Source: DASUCS01 sp041166385 (GTDB lineage: Bacteria; Actinomycetota; Acidimicrobiia; Acidimicrobiales; JACDCH01). Taken from it: a stretch of 64,000 nt of DNA. The notes under the pieces were generated by a model that worked only from the letters and a program-made list of their open reading frames with translations, was not told the DNA's origin and searched no databases. Location: assembly GCA_041166385.1 (NCBI GenBank), contig JBEEFW010000119.1, forward strand, positions 37,125 through 101,124, written 5' to 3'. A program made the translations under genes and the position numbers. Below, in pieces: positions 7,769 to 15,689 of the stretch (position 1 is its first letter; every line of letters begins with the position of its first letter).

Positions 7769-8704
7769 CTATGGAAGGCGCCGAGTTGTCCGTTGGACGT
7801 CGTCGCGTGCATCGGCGAACTGGCGGTAACGCGCGACGATGACGAAGAAGCTGCTGCTGACAGCCACGACCGACCCAATAACAACGAGATAGACCCACGT
7901 AGAAACCTGGGCAGGAGCCGGCTCAGCCCGGTCCTTCAGAAGGATTAGGCCGATCACAAACGCCAAGCCGAGCGTGTGGTTGACCAGTGGAGTTCTGGAG
8001 CCGGTCATTAGATAAGGCGCAAGCACGAGCAATCCGACGATCAGTGGGCTGAAGGGACTCGACACGAACCCGCCGGTCTCCTGGACCAGCACCCCGAGAG
8101 ATATGAAGCTTCCAATCGTGATGACGTAGAGGCCAGCGTGGCGTACACGCGCTAGTGCGGGTGACTCAAACCGGGCGTCCCAGCGGTCCGCGTGCGCCGC
8201 CTCGTCCCCATCGAAACCACCGAGCGCTTCAAAAAATGCTCGTCGTACGAGCGTCCCGAGACTGCTTAGCCCGAAACCAATCAGGATCACCGCGGCCTCA
8301 AACGAAAACAGCCCAACCAAGTGAGGAGGGGTGTAGGACCGAAAGCCGAAGGTGAGACAGGCCATCACGAGTGACCAAACGAAGACGTTTGCAGCTGTGA
8401 TAGCAGTTGCCTTGATTTCGTCGTCGAGGGGACGCAACTCCTGTGTGACCGGGGCGAGGCCAACCACGACAACTCGCGAGTTGCCTGGCCTGACTGCTTC
8501 GAGGCGCCAGAGCACGGCATACCCGTGCCCCGGCACCGGTGTAGCGACCACCTCGCCTGGGTGTTCGACAGCGGAGTGGGAAGCCGCCGCGGGATCAGCT
8601 GCAATTCGTTCGATCGCCGCGAGCACGGCAGTCCTCAAGGCCCTCGGATACGACACGAGTTCGTCGGCGACATCTTTAACTACGACTGCGCTCTCGTCAG
8701 TCAT
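7769..8704 (-). CDS. Hypothetical six-helix membrane protein
   Basis: A 311-residue protein. Residues 1-95 are soluble, with a helix-then-strand pattern (LRTAVLAAIERIAADP ... YAVLWRLEAV ... RVVVVGLAPV) that loosely resembles RelE/ParE-fold proteins (inference only). The rest contains about six hydrophobic helices (roughly 104-124, 132-155, 190-210, 218-236, 243-260, 267-290). It overlaps the upstream membrane-protein gene by 8 bases, so the two are co-translated. It belongs to island 1 cargo. No function is recognised; a membrane partner of a toxin or defence system is one possibility. Confidence 0.6.
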   Translation of the reverse strand: MTDESAVVVKDVADELVSYPRALRTAVLAAIERIAADPAAASHSAVEHPGEVVATPVPGHGYAVLWRLEAVRPGNSRVVVVGLAPVTQELRPLDDEIKATAITAANVFVWSLVMACLTFGFRSYTPPHLVGLFSFEAAVILIGFGLSSLGTLVRRAFFEALGGFDGDEAAHADRWDARFESPALARVRHAGLYVITIGSFISLGVLVQETGGFVSSPFSPLIVGLLVLAPYLMTGSRTPLVNHTLGLAFVIGLILLKDRAEPAPAQVSTWVYLVVIGSVVAVSSSFFVIVARYRQFADARDDVQRTTRRLP

Positions 8705-9116
8705 CGCGGGCCTGGCCTGAGGGTGAAGGGTCGTTGGAATGCTGGTCGGGCATATGCCCTCCCGCCTCTTTGATGAGTTCGGTTACAGGAACAACCTCAC
8801 CCGCCTGGAGCTGCTCGCTCGCCCGCTCAAGTTGATCGGGCTCTAAGGCACCAATTGAGAACCGAAGGCCGCCGGGCGACAGGGTGACATCGCCTGACAT
8901 GCGAGGTATCAGTACGGCGAACAGCAACAGCACGACTCCGAGAAAGGCGAGGCCCGAGGTCATGGCCGGGTTTCGATCCAGTAGCACTGCGAGCAGCGTT
9001 AGCGCCATGAGCGCAGCGGCGCCCGCCGCGAGGTAGGGGTTGGGCGGAGGCTGCCGACCCCGGGTGCTCCGACGTTCCACGGAGTCTCCGCGAGCTGTAG
9101 GACCGTCGATCTCCAT
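8697..9116 (-). CDS. Hypothetical two-helix membrane protein
   Basis: A 139-residue protein with a polar N-terminus rich in Arg/Pro, two adjacent hydrophobic segments (about 27-45 and 52-72) and a polar C-terminal half (VTLSPGGLRFSIGALEPDQL...). It is the first gene of a two-gene unit with the six-helix protein (8-base overlap). The hairpin followed by a soluble domain suggests a small inner-membrane protein with a cytoplasmic tail. Family not recognised. Confidence 0.6.
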   Translation of the reverse strand: MEIDGPTARGDSVERRSTRGRQPPPNPYLAAGAAALMALTLLAVLLDRNPAMTSGLAFLGVVLLLFAVLIPRMSGDVTLSPGGLRFSIGALEPDQLERASEQLQAGEVVPVTELIKEAGGHMPDQHSNDPSPSGQARDD

Positions 9117-9216
9117 GACTCCGCTGGCCTTCGCTCAGACCCAGTCGTATGTGAGCTGCACTTGCACTGGCGAGCCTCGAGCAGTTTGGTCGTCACGACA
9201 ATTGTCGCGCGGACGT

Positions 9217-9256
9217 ATCCGAGGCCGCATACAGGCCGCAGAACGTGGAGCAACAC
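9217..9256 (-). pseudogene. Second integrase tail fragment near attR
   Basis: The DNA at 9221-9256 closely matches the 3' end of the left integrase remnant (2541-2576), encoding LLHVLRPVCGL against LLNVLRPECGL. It lies about 85 bases inside the right repeat and has no upstream coding part. It indicates that a second, related element once occupied the site and was mostly deleted. The rest of 9117-9339 contains no gene that I can support. Confidence 0.6.
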
Positions 9257-9339
9257 CGGGTACTGACACGAACCAATGCGTTGCTACTGTGCTGGTCAGA
9301 GGCTGTCTGGTGACTTATCCGCAGGTGGCGCGTCCGCCT

Positions 9340-9390
9340 GCGCATCCCTGATAAGGATGAGGTCGTAAGTTCGATTCTTACTAGCCCCAC
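9340..9390 (+). repeat. attR of island 1 (tRNA-Ile 3' copy)
   Basis: Right copy of the 51-bp repeat, identical to 2431-2481. It lacks the 5' half of the tRNA, so it is not a functional tRNA gene. The base following it completes ACCA, suggesting the ancestral tRNA-Ile encoded its CCA end. Confidence 0.95.
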
Positions 9391-9391
9391 C

Positions 9392-9529
9392 ATGAAAGCT
9401 CTGCGCCGTGCGCTGCTCGCGATTGGGTTGGCAGGTGTGATCGCCGCCGTGTTGCGGTTGCGCGGCACCGGTGGTTCACCGCCGCAGGGTGGCGGGTGGC
9501 GCGAGCTCTCCGGTCCCGAACTGCGTTGA
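9392..9529 (+). CDS. Small 45-residue protein abutting attR
   Basis: A 45-residue protein with an N-terminal hydrophobic stretch (RRALLAIGLAGVIAAVLRLRG) and a Gly/Pro/Trp-rich tail (GGSPPQGGGWRELSG). Small membrane-type ORFs directly after tRNA-Ile near gyrA are known in actinobacteria (DLW-39-type), but I cannot assign it to that family. The ATG begins two bases after the repeat, sharing its A with the CCA end of the ancestral tRNA, so no leader or ribosome site is possible in that arrangement. Island insertion has separated it from its original upstream promoter. It is followed by the oxidoreductase gene after 10 bases. Confidence 0.6.
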   Translation: MKALRRALLAIGLAGVIAAVLRLRGTGGSPPQGGGWRELSGPELR

Positions 9530-9539
9530 CGAGCCGCGC

Positions 9540-10517
9540 ATGCGAGTAGCTCTTGTCGGTGCCGGCGCTGTCGGCGCGCGCGCCGCACGGCAGCTCGTGT
9601 CGACCGACGCGGTCGAGTGTGTGCTCGTGTCCGACGTGGACGACGAGCGCGCTCGTGGGGTGGTCGCCTCCCTCGGCGACGAACGGTCGAGGCTGGCCGG
9701 CGCGGAGAATGACGTCGACGTCGCGATTCTCGCCACACCCGGCGACACGCACGCCGACCTTGCCCGCCGGTACGTCAACGCGGGCGTGTCGGTCGTGTCG
9801 GTTTCCGACAACATCGACGACGTCCGCGCCCTGATCGAGCTCGACCACGTTGCCAAGCGCAACGACGTGTCAGTGGTGGTCGGCGCAGGGTTCTCGCCCG
9901 GGCTCACGTGCGTGCTCGCTGCGCACGCGGCATCCGCCCTCGATCATGTCGACGAGGTGCACGTCGCCAAGGTGGGCACCGGGGGGCCGGCATGCGCGCA
10001 GGCGCATCATCGTGCGCTCGCCGGGTCGGCGCTCGACTGGCGCGACGGCGCGTGGGTCACGCGCCGCGCCGGTTCGGGCCGGGAGCTCTGCTGGTTCCCG
10101 GATCCCATCGGTGGTGAGGACTGCTACCGCGCTGCGCTGCCGGACGCTTTGTTGCTCGCGCCGGCCTTTCCTGGCGTCGAGCGCATCACGGCCCGCATGG
10201 GCGCCAACCGGCGTGATCGGGTCACGTCACGGTTCCCCATGCTGCGGCCTCCACATCCTGAGGGCGGTCCCGGTGCGGCACGCGTCGAGGTCCGCGGCCG
10301 CCGCGGCACGGCGAGGGTCGTGCAGGTGCTCGGCGCCATGGATCGTCCCGCCGTGGCGGCTGGAACGGTGGCGGCACTGGCGGCGATCGCGGCCGCGTCG
10401 AAGCAGCTACGCAGACGCGGTGCCGGTGGCTTGGCCGAGCTGGTCGACCCGTTGTGGTTTCTCAGCCTGCTCGCGCAGCGCGGCGTGAAGGCCGCCGTAT
10501 TCGAAGGCGCTGCCTAG
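9540..10517 (+). CDS. NAD(P)-binding oxidoreductase (saccharopine dehydrogenase-like)
   Basis: A 325-residue protein that starts directly with a Rossmann fold: MRVALVGAGAVGARAA (GxGxxG at 7-12), acidic strand end VLVSDVDD, and VDVAILATPGDTH. The pattern, including GAGFSPGL (about 122-129) in the second half, fits saccharopine dehydrogenase-like NAD(P)-binding proteins or the Gfo/Idh/MocA type. It probably carries out an NAD(P)-dependent redox step on a small metabolite; the substrate is unknown. The ATG at 9540 is chosen because it begins the dinucleotide-binding strand. It is convergent with the sigma factor gene (4 bases between stops). Confidence 0.75.
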   Translation: MRVALVGAGAVGARAARQLVSTDAVECVLVSDVDDERARGVVASLGDERSRLAGAENDVDVAILATPGDTHADLARRYVNAGVSVVSVSDNIDDVRALIELDHVAKRNDVSVVVGAGFSPGLTCVLAAHAASALDHVDEVHVAKVGTGGPACAQAHHRALAGSALDWRDGAWVTRRAGSGRELCWFPDPIGGEDCYRAALPDALLLAPAFPGVERITARMGANRRDRVTSRFPMLRPPHPEGGPGAARVEVRGRRGTARVVQVLGAMDRPAVAAGTVAALAAIAAASKQLRRRGAGGLAELVDPLWFLSLLAQRGVKAAVFEGAA

Positions 10518-10521
10518 GGTT

Positions 10522-11352
10522 TCAGACAGGCGCGGGGACGACGATGCGGTTGCGCCATTCGCTGGCTTCCCCGATCGCCGTGGCGTAGTCCGCACGACGG
10601 CGGGCGGCACGACCACGAGGGGCCGGCTCTTCCGTCGGGCTGTACTGCGCTTCGATGCCTTCCTTCAGCATCTGCAGGGCTTCGCTTCGCAGCTGCGAGA
10701 CCCGCGACTCCGTCACGTCGAGCAGCTCCGCGAGCTCCAACGACGTACGACCCTCGAGGAAGTAGCCCACGACCACGATGCGATGGCGCTCGGACAGCAG
10801 TCCGACCGCGTCGCGGAGGTACCCGAGCAGCTCTCTCGTCTCGAGCTCTTCAGAGGGTTCCACCGCGGTGCGGTCGGCGAGGACGTCGACGAGCGTGAGG
10901 CCGTCGTCGTCCGGCGAGGTCACGATGTGCTCCAACGCGAGCACGACGGAGCGGAACACGCGATCGCGGAGGCGGTGCAGCTCGTCGCGTGACATACCGA
11001 GCGCATCAGCAACGTCGTTCGCGCTGGGCAGCTCGCCGCCGTTGTTGGCGAGATCTTGCTCGACTTGCTCGAGCTTGCGCCCGAGCGTGCGAACGGAGCG
11101 GGGAGCCCAGTCGGCGGCGCGGACGGAGTCAAGGATGGCGCCGCGGATGCGGCGGGCCGCAAATCGATCGAAGGGAACGCCACGGGATACGTCGTAGCGG
11201 CGGGCCGCCTCGACGAGTCCAAGGGCACCGGCCCGAGCCAGCTCCTGGCGATCGACGTACCTCGGGAAACGAACTGCGACTTGCAGCACGACGTGGTTCA
11301 CGAGTCCCAGGTTCTGTTCGATCAGCGCAGCGCGATCAGTTTCCTCGCCCAT
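10522..11352 (-). CDS. FliA/WhiG-family RNA polymerase sigma factor
   Basis: A 276-residue sigma-70 group 3 factor. Region 2 is visible in NLGLVNHVVLQVAVRFPRYVD and the RRIRGAILDSVRAADWAPRSV stretch. Region 3 follows (LPSANDVADALGMSRDEL), then region 4 with its HTH (RTSLELAELLDVTESRVSQL). The RGAILD and WAPRS motifs are typical of FliA/WhiG-type factors, which direct RNA polymerase to motility or development promoters. The start at 11352 has AAGGGAG upstream. No flagellar gene is present in the window, so a WhiG-like developmental or stress role is more likely. A Pro/Arg-rich tail follows region 4. Confidence 0.88.
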   Translation of the reverse strand: MGEETDRAALIEQNLGLVNHVVLQVAVRFPRYVDRQELARAGALGLVEAARRYDVSRGVPFDRFAARRIRGAILDSVRAADWAPRSVRTLGRKLEQVEQDLANNGGELPSANDVADALGMSRDELHRLRDRVFRSVVLALEHIVTSPDDDGLTLVDVLADRTAVEPSEELETRELLGYLRDAVGLLSERHRIVVVGYFLEGRTSLELAELLDVTESRVSQLRSEALQMLKEGIEAQYSPTEEPAPRGRAARRRADYATAIGEASEWRNRIVVPAPV

Positions 11353-11575
11353 CAAGGGCTCCCTTCCAGTGACAACGCATCTCCCACGACAGTTGTCGGC
11401 GTTAGTCAACGAAAAACTTGAGGGTCGCGGCCAGAGTCATCCGGTTCATTTCTGCCGCCGCAGACGAACCATGCCACTCCCATCACCTCGCGCGGCGAGC
11501 GCTAGTTCGATCGGTCTAGTCCGGTTGACCGTTCACCGGTGATCTCAAGCACGACAAGGTCACCGCCGATCCAAT

Positions 11576-12970
11576 GTGATCGAACTCGCCTCTCTCCTCG
11601 CGCCGTTCGGCCTCACAGGTCTGGTCTATGCCGGGGCCTTTGCGGCCTTCGGGGCCGCGGCCGCGGTCGTCGGCGGACGGCGAATCGTCGCTCGATCGGC
11701 CGAGAACGAGCGGGTCACCCGCCTGTTGGCCGCTCTCGCTCGCACGGCTCGCCTGCGCACGTTCGACGACAGCTTGGCGACCGCCGCCGAAGAAGTGCGG
11801 AACCTGACGGGTGCCACGGCCGCGATGTGTTGTTCGTTGAACGCTCACGGTGAGTGGGCCGGCATGATCGTTGACGCGGACGGTGGTCGTCCCGCGTCGA
11901 ACGACGCCATCGCGGCGCTCCGCGAGCTGTCCGACGACGACGGCCTCGCTCGCGAGATCGATCTGCACGAACGCCTGCTCACGACCCGCCTCCCGTTGCC
12001 GCCCGCTCGACGTCTCACGGTCGCGGCCGCCGGCGAGGCCGCCGTGCCGCTCGTGGTCGGCGCCTTCCGTGACGGACGCGCCGGGCGAGCTGACGCTGAA
12101 CGAGCGAAGACGCTTGCGAGCTTTGCCCACCAGGCGGCGCATTCCGTGGCGAACTCCCGGTTGTTCGAAGAGGTCGAAGCCGCGTACCTCCACCAACTCG
12201 ACCTCAACCGCCAGAAGGGCGAGTTCGTCGCGACGGTGTCGCACGAGTTGCGGACGCCGGTGGCCGCCATCATCGGCACGATCGAGACGGTGTCGCGGCT
12301 CGGCGATCGCTTGGACGACGAGCGCCGCGCCAGCCTGCTGGCGGGGGCTGTCGGGTACGGCGAACGACTCAGTCGCGTCATCGAGGAGCTGCTGCTCGTC
12401 GCCGCCGCCGAACAGTCGACCGCGACCGTGCATCCTTCCGAGCTCGACCTGCCCGCCTTCGTGCAAGGGGTGGTGAAGGAGACGTCGGTCGTGACCGAAG
12501 GACGTGTGGTCGCGACGGTGCGCCCGAGCAGCGGAGAGATCCGGACGGACGCGCAGAAGTTGCAGCGCGTGCTCGTGAACCTCATCGAGAACGCGGCCAA
12601 GTACGCGCCGGACGGGCCGATCGAGATCGACGTCATGGCCGCCGGGGCGCGCGTGGTGTTCTTCGTGACCGACCACGGCCCGGGCATCGCCACTCACGAT
12701 CGCGAGCGGGTGTTCGAGCGCTTCGTGCAGCTCGATCAGTCGCTCACGCGTTCGCGGGGCGGCCTCGGACTCGGGTTGTACCTCTGCAAGCAGCTGGCCG
12801 AGGTGCTCGACGGTGAGCTCGTGCTCACCGAGACGCCGGGGGGTGGCTCGAGCTTCTGCCTCGCCGTGAGCCGTGATCTGCAGCCCTCGGAGGAGGCCGC
12901 GGACGTGCGCCCATCGGTGGCCGGTGGGGTGTTGCGCCGTCCGGTCGAGCTCGAGGTCGCTGCGGTCTAA
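11576..12970 (+). CDS. Membrane sensor histidine kinase with GAF-like domain
   Basis: A 464-residue kinase. It has one N-terminal membrane helix (about 10-34), a GAF-like sensory region (about 60-200) and a HisKA domain with SHELRTP (phosphoacceptor His223). The catalytic ATPase shows N box NLIENAAKYAP, G1 DHGPGIA and G2 GGLGLGLYL. It autophosphorylates on His and passes phosphate to a response regulator. The GTG start at 11576 precedes the membrane helix. A single-domain receiver is encoded convergently 7 bases downstream and may be its partner. The 223-base gap before the gene contains the palindrome TCACCGGTGA (11533-11542), significance unknown. Confidence 0.9.
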   Translation: MIELASLLAPFGLTGLVYAGAFAAFGAAAAVVGGRRIVARSAENERVTRLLAALARTARLRTFDDSLATAAEEVRNLTGATAAMCCSLNAHGEWAGMIVDADGGRPASNDAIAALRELSDDDGLAREIDLHERLLTTRLPLPPARRLTVAAAGEAAVPLVVGAFRDGRAGRADAERAKTLASFAHQAAHSVANSRLFEEVEAAYLHQLDLNRQKGEFVATVSHELRTPVAAIIGTIETVSRLGDRLDDERRASLLAGAVGYGERLSRVIEELLLVAAAEQSTATVHPSELDLPAFVQGVVKETSVVTEGRVVATVRPSSGEIRTDAQKLQRVLVNLIENAAKYAPDGPIEIDVMAAGARVVFFVTDHGPGIATHDRERVFERFVQLDQSLTRSRGGLGLGLYLCKQLAEVLDGELVLTETPGGGSSFCLAVSRDLQPSEEAADVRPSVAGGVLRRPVELEVAAV

Positions 12971-12977
12971 CCGGGGT

Positions 12978-13355
12978 TCAGGAGACGCCAGCCAGCTCGT
13001 CGATGAACGCGAGCAGCTGGTCGAAGTGGAACGGCTTCGTCACGTAGTAGTCGGCGCCGGCCGCCCAGCCTTCGTCGATGTCGTCGGCGCCCGCACGGGC
13101 GGTCAGGAGCACCACAGGGATCGAGGCGGTGCTCGTCTCGTCTTTGAGGGCCCGCAGCACCTTGAGCCCGTCATGCACCGGCATCATCACGTCGAGCACG
13201 ATCAGGTCGGGCTGATACGTGAGGGCGAACTGGAGCGCCTGCGCGCCGTTCTCCGCCTCGTGCACGTTCATGCCTTCGGCCTCGAGGTTCAGCACGAGCA
13301 GGCTGCGCAACACGACGTCGTCGTCGGCCACGAGCACGGTGAGCGGTCGTTTCAC
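12978..13355 (-). CDS. Single-domain response regulator (CheY-like)
   Basis: A 125-residue stand-alone receiver domain. The acidic pocket is ADDD (10-13), the phosphoacceptor is Asp55 in LIVLDVMMP, the switch Thr is T85 in LLTA, and Lys107 is in VTKPF. There is no output domain, so it acts by protein contacts or as a phosphorelay intermediate. It is convergent with the histidine kinase gene, whose product is the obvious candidate phosphodonor, although such pairs are usually co-directional. The ATG at 13355 begins the domain exactly. Confidence 0.92.
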   Translation of the reverse strand: MKRPLTVLVADDDVVLRSLLVLNLEAEGMNVHEAENGAQALQFALTYQPDLIVLDVMMPVHDGLKVLRALKDETSTASIPVVLLTARAGADDIDEGWAAGADYYVTKPFHFDQLLAFIDELAGVS

Positions 13356-13414
13356 AAGAGTTGTGTCGGCCGCGACGGTCGTGCAGTTGAGCGCGACCGG
13401 TAGGTTCGATCCCC

Positions 13415-13960
13415 ATGCGTTGCACCGGAAGGCTCGTCGCGGCTGCTCTGGCCGCCGTACTTCTCGTCGGTGCCTGCGGCAGCGGCGGTGGAGGTAGCGC
13501 GAATGGCGGTACGCCCCCCGCCGACATCCCGGGGGTGGTGCTGGAGCGGGCGGCCAGCCACAACCACCGGCAGGGCACCATCGACTACCAGGGCAAGAAG
13601 CCGCCGTCGGGCGGCGACCACAATCCCGTCCCCCTCACCTGCGGCTTCTACGACCAACAGCCGCCCGACGAGAACGCCGTCCATTCGCTCGAGCACGGCG
13701 CCGTCTGGATCGCGTTCGCCCCGAACACGTCCGCCTCCGACGTGGCGGTGTTGAAGGTCTTCGCCAAGGAAGACCACGTGATCGTCTCGCCGTACGCCGG
13801 CATGGACGCGCCGATCACGGTGGTGGCGTGGGAGCACCGCCTCGAGCTGCAGTCCGTCTCCGACCCGCGGTTGAGGCAGTTCGTCGATGCCTTCCGCAAC
13901 GCGTCGACCGCGCCCGAGCCGGGCTATCCGTGCGCGGGCGCCGGGCAACCGGCGGCCTGA
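13415..13960 (+). CDS. DUF3105 lipoprotein
   Basis: A 181-residue exported lipoprotein. The signal peptide ends in a lipobox (LLVGAC, Cys about 26), followed by a Gly/Ser linker and the DUF3105 domain. Characteristic pieces are GTIDYQGKKPPSGGDHNPVP, the CGFYDQQPPDENAVHSLEHG segment with its paired His residues, and the later C-terminal Cys. DUF3105 function is not established; it is common as a surface protein in actinobacteria and is placed outside the membrane. It is followed after 9 bases by the methionine aminopeptidase gene, forming a likely operon. Confidence 0.85.
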   Translation: MRCTGRLVAAALAAVLLVGACGSGGGGSANGGTPPADIPGVVLERAASHNHRQGTIDYQGKKPPSGGDHNPVPLTCGFYDQQPPDENAVHSLEHGAVWIAFAPNTSASDVAVLKVFAKEDHVIVSPYAGMDAPITVVAWEHRLELQSVSDPRLRQFVDAFRNASTAPEPGYPCAGAGQPAA

Positions 13961-13969
13961 CGGGGCATC

Positions 13970-14839
13970 ATGGGTCGCGTGCCCACGACGATCCGGCCGA
14001 TCCGCCCCGGGCGTCTGAGCGCCGCGCGGACGGTGCCGGACGGCATCGCACGTCCGAGCTACCTCGACAACGACGGTCAGCCGTCGGGCCGGTCGCTCCC
14101 GCCGCTCACCGACCCTGACGCGATCGCGCGGTTGCGTTTGTCGTGCGCCGCGGCGCGTCGGGTGCTCGACCGCGTTGGTGCCGCAGTCGCGGTGGGCGTC
14201 ACCACCGATGAGCTCGACGCGATCGCGCACGACGCGTACGTCGACGAGGGCGGCTATCCGAGCCCGCTCGGCTACCGCGGGTTCCCGAAGTCGATCTGCA
14301 CCTCCGTCAACGAAGTCGTCGCACACGGCATCCCCGACGATCGGCCGCTCATCGACGGCGACATCGTCAACTGCGACATCACGATCTATTGCGATGGCAT
14401 GCACGGTGACTGCTCGGCGACGTTCCTCATCGGCGCCGTCGAGCCGGCCACGCGTCGCCTCGTCGAGTTGACCCAGGAGTGTCTCGCGGCCGGCATCGGC
14501 GCCGTGCGCCCCGGCGGACGAGTGCGCGACATCGGCCGAGCGATCCAGGCCATTGCGCATCCCGCGGGGCTCGGCATCGTGAAGGAGCTTGTCGGGCACG
14601 GCATCGGAGAGGAGTTCCACTCCACGCCCTACGTCCATCACTACGACGAACCCCGCGATCGCACGCGCCTGCGGCCGGGCATGGTGTTCACCATCGAGCC
14701 GATGCTCACGCTCGGCGACCCCGATGTGGTGCAGTGGGACGACGGCTGGACGATCGTGACGCTCGACGGTCAGCCGTCGGCGCAGTTCGAGCACACCGTC
14801 CTGGTGACGCACGACGGCGTCGACGTGCTCACCGTTTGA
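13970..14839 (+). CDS. map: Methionine aminopeptidase, type I
   Basis: Removes the initiator Met from nascent proteins in the cytoplasm, using two divalent metal ions. The 289-residue protein has the N-terminal extension common in actinobacterial type Ic enzymes (RPSYLDNDGQPSG). The metal ligands are visible: Asp in VNCDITIY, Asp in DGMHGDCSATF, His in LVGHGIGEEFH, Glu in FTIEPML and Glu in QFEHTVLV. The length is normal for the extended form. It lies just downstream of the DUF3105 gene and is convergent with the hisN-like gene (3 bases apart). Confidence 0.95.
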   Translation: MGRVPTTIRPIRPGRLSAARTVPDGIARPSYLDNDGQPSGRSLPPLTDPDAIARLRLSCAAARRVLDRVGAAVAVGVTTDELDAIAHDAYVDEGGYPSPLGYRGFPKSICTSVNEVVAHGIPDDRPLIDGDIVNCDITIYCDGMHGDCSATFLIGAVEPATRRLVELTQECLAAGIGAVRPGGRVRDIGRAIQAIAHPAGLGIVKELVGHGIGEEFHSTPYVHHYDEPRDRTRLRPGMVFTIEPMLTLGDPDVVQWDDGWTIVTLDGQPSAQFEHTVLVTHDGVDVLTV

Positions 14840-14842
14840 CGC

Positions 14843-15610
14843 CTACCGGCTGACGACCTGTAGCACCTCGTCGTGCAGCGGCCCGTTGGTGGCCAAGCCG
14901 CTGCCGCCGTCGATTCGTACGTCTCCGTTGAAGTCGGTGAACGTGCCGCCGGCCTCGCCGATGATCACCGGCATCGCCGCCACATCCCACGGCGACGCGA
15001 CCGGATCGACCATCGCTTCGACGCGGCCCGTGGCGACGAGCGCGTAGCCGTACCCGTCGCCCCACGTGCGCAGGAACATCCCCGACGCGTGGGCTGCCAT
15101 GAGCGCGTCTGCGGCCCAGTAGTCGAAACCCGACGTCGTGAGGTACGACCCCCGCAGCCGGTCGCGCGTGCTGACGTGCGCGGGTTCGCCGTTGCAGTAG
15201 CAACCAAGGCCTCGCGCCGCGTACACCGTCTCGCCCAACGCGGGGAGGTCGATCACGCCGATGGCCGGGCCGTGCTCGTCCTCGTACGCGAGCAGCGTGG
15301 AATACAGCGGCACGCCGTGTGTGAACGCCTTCGTGCCATCGATCGGATCGATGATCCAACGTCGCCCGCTCGTGCCCGCGAGCTCGGCTTCCTCCTCGCC
15401 GACGATGGTGTCGTCGGGATGGGTGGCCGCCAGCCGCTCACGCACCAATCGCTCTGCGGCACGATCGGCGGCCGTCACCGGCGTGCCGTCGCCCTTGCGC
15501 TCGACGGCGAGGTCGACCGACCGGAACCATCCCAACGTGAGCCGGCCGGCTTCGCGCGCCAAGGCAACGGCTTCGTCGAGCAACGCCCGCTCGACCGCTG
15601 GGGTGACCAT
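14843..15610 (-). CDS. hisN: Inositol monophosphatase-family histidinol-phosphatase
   Basis: A 255-residue member of the Mg-dependent IMPase family. Motif 1 is GEEEAEL, motif 2 is the metal-binding WIIDPIDGTKAFTHG, and motif 3 is PWDVAAMPVIIGEAGG. The stretch DPIDGTKAFTHGVP is typical of HisN, the histidinol-phosphate phosphatase of actinobacteria in histidine synthesis. An inositol monophosphatase role cannot be excluded by sequence alone. The start MVTPAVERALL at 15610 is chosen over an upstream extension that lacks family similarity. No other his gene is nearby. Confidence 0.82.
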   Translation of the reverse strand: MVTPAVERALLDEAVALAREAGRLTLGWFRSVDLAVERKGDGTPVTAADRAAERLVRERLAATHPDDTIVGEEEAELAGTSGRRWIIDPIDGTKAFTHGVPLYSTLLAYEDEHGPAIGVIDLPALGETVYAARGLGCYCNGEPAHVSTRDRLRGSYLTTSGFDYWAADALMAAHASGMFLRTWGDGYGYALVATGRVEAMVDPVASPWDVAAMPVIIGEAGGTFTDFNGDVRIDGGSGLATNGPLHDEVLQVVSR

Positions 15611-15689
15611 GGGCGCATCGTCGCACGCTGCCCGACTTGAAGGGCAATCGACGACCCCCGTAGAACCTGTGGCGACCGAAGGGGGCTGC

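Larger units (their letters stand above)
2431..9390. mobile_element. Genomic island 1, integrated in tRNA-Ile
   Basis: An approximately 6.9-kb insert bounded by a perfect 51-bp direct repeat (2431-2481 and 9340-9390) made of the 3' part of tRNA-Ile plus one base. A tyrosine-integrase remnant lies directly inside the left repeat and reads toward the tRNA, the standard layout of tRNA-targeting integrative elements. Cargo: RES/Xre toxin-antitoxin, kinase-HD fusion, XRE regulator, small basic protein and two membrane proteins. The cargo looks less GC-biased than the flanking backbone, consistent with transfer (by eye, not computed). The decayed integrase suggests it can no longer excise by itself. 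Confidence 0.92.

Noticed and set aside
9340..9390. A second tRNA-Ile-like sequence
   Set aside because: It contains only the 3' part from the anticodon stem; the acceptor 5' strand and D arm are missing, so it is an att copy, not a tRNA gene.
11533..11542. Palindrome TCACCGGTGA before the histidine kinase gene
   Set aside because: It is short and single; without a second site or known regulator it cannot be called an operator.
13352..14812. A 486-codon open frame on the minus strand
   Set aside because: It is antisense to the DUF3105 and methionine aminopeptidase genes, has Arg/His-rich low-complexity composition and no domain, so it is a high-GC shadow frame.
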